Of a stretch of 5,348 nt of DNA, positions 4,879-5,348 are shown piece by piece. Under the pieces are notes generated by a model. That model was given only the letters and a program-made list of their open reading frames with translations. It searched no databases and had not been told where the DNA came from. The position numbers were made by a program, and so were the translations under genes. This stretch comes from Nanobdellota archaeon. GTDB lineage: Archaea > Nanobdellota > Nanobdellia > Pacearchaeales > GW2011-AR1. How positions within the stretch are numbered: the stretch's first letter is position 1; every line of letters begins with the position of its first letter. The stretch lies in contig JAHJRS010000093.1 in NCBI GenBank assembly GCA_018830845.1, positions 1 through 5,348 of the forward strand. The letters are read 5' to 3'.

Positions 4879-5348
4879 CTAATCTGCATCCTGCTTTTTT
4901 CTGAAAATACTCTCTATTGATTTTCCGTGGTATAAAAAATCATATCCAAAGGCCTCAAGTGCCTTTCGATAGACATCTTCAAAAAGTTCTGAATTTTCCC
5001 TTATTTTAATTTGCCCAGAAAAAAATAATTCCATTTTTGGAGTTTTACCCTCTAACTCAAGAGAAATATATTCCTCGATGCGGTTCTCTTTTTCGTTTAT
5101 CACTTTCTCCAAGTCATTGATTCTCTCTTCAACATTCTCTTTTCCCTTTATGATTATGGGGTGTTTGTAAAGAAATTTGCTTATTTTTTTCAGGTTATCC
5201 CTGTAAACCAGAAGAATATTTTTTTCCCTCATGCAATCTTCTATTGTTGGATTTTTGAGCCCCAAAATTTTTCTTAAGTCCTTTCCTGAATCAGAATAAA
5301 CAAACTCATATCCCCAGGATTCAAGACCGGAAACCATATTTTTTTCAC
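4879..5348 (-). CDS. Unrecognised protein, 5' end beyond window, with repeated motif and coiled coil
   Basis: I do not recognise this protein. The frame ends at TAG (4881-4879) and contains an ATG at 5337, but it stays open to the right edge (residues EKN before that Met), and no ribosome site is visible there. The gene most likely starts outside the window. Two similar segments stand out: LESWGYEFVYSDSGKDLRKI near the N-terminal side and LEAFGYDFLYHGKSIESIFR near the C-terminus, about 115 residues apart. The first copy begins only a few residues after the ATG, and its similarity continues before it, again suggesting a longer protein with repeated units. Between them, a charged stretch (EERINDLEKVINEKENRIEE) is probably coiled coil. 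No signal peptide or membrane segment is seen in the visible part, so it is probably cytoplasmic. It is separated from the next gene by a promoter. Confidence 0.7.
   Translation of the reverse strand, partial: EKNMVSGLESWGYEFVYSDSGKDLRKILGLKNPTIEDCMREKNILLVYRDNLKKISKFLYKHPIIIKGKENVEERINDLEKVINEKENRIEEYISLELEGKTPKMELFFSGQIKIRENSELFEDVYRKALEAFGYDFLYHGKSIESIFRKKQDAD

Noticed and set aside
1..5348. CRISPR array, IS element, tRNA or rRNA
   Set aside because: No regularly spaced repeats, terminal inverted repeats with transposase, or tRNA cloverleaf/rRNA motifs were seen by eye.

Overview
This AT-rich window looks archaeal, probably from a small-genome DPANN-type lineage (Woesearchaeota, Pacearchaeota or a relative). 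The placement is an inference. It rests on several pilin-like proteins with archaeal class III (prepilin) signal peptides, an archaeal-type SRP RNA gene, and TATA boxes lying 24-27 bases upstream of starts. The partial left-edge protein also has an N-terminus (KKGQIWIETVTYTLVAF) of a kind I associate with these lineages. All supported genes lie on the minus strand, so the biological order runs from right to left.

Right third (about 3866-5348). First comes the 3' part of an unrecognised gene that enters from the right edge and contains two diverged copies of a short motif. Two adjacent genes follow for small secreted proteins with acidic, calcium-loop-like motifs (DxDxDG type). These two are paralogs. 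Each has its own TATA box inside a shared 12-base element about 25 bases before an ATG, as expected for leaderless transcripts. The first of the pair carries an apparent one-base frameshift in a poly-T run of its signal peptide.

Middle (about 3499-3865). This stretch has no protein gene. It holds the 7S (signal recognition particle) RNA gene, about 270 nt. It is recognised by a GGAA-capped helix 8 with an AGCAA internal-loop strand, by pairing ends (GUAGGC/GCCUAC), by a ten-pair helix 5 segment, and by a TATA box at the right distance.

Left two thirds (1-3498). Six consecutive genes encode small proteins with type IV pilin-like N-termini: a short basic stretch, Gly or Ala, then one hydrophobic helix. 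Intergenic gaps are -7, +1, 31, 49 and -1 bases, so this is probably one operon, possibly with internal promoters. No assembly ATPase, membrane platform protein or prepilin peptidase is in view. Two of the pilins (239-760 and 1258-2397) are clear paralogs sharing six cysteines; the longer one has about 200 extra residues inserted between its conserved halves. That insert is free of cysteine, rich in N-glycosylation sequons and looks beta-rich. The most interesting reading of the window is a mixed pilus or pseudopilus operon in which one subunit has gained a surface-exposed, possibly adhesive or glycosylated domain. The SRP RNA supports protein export generally; its proximity to the exported-protein genes may be coincidental.
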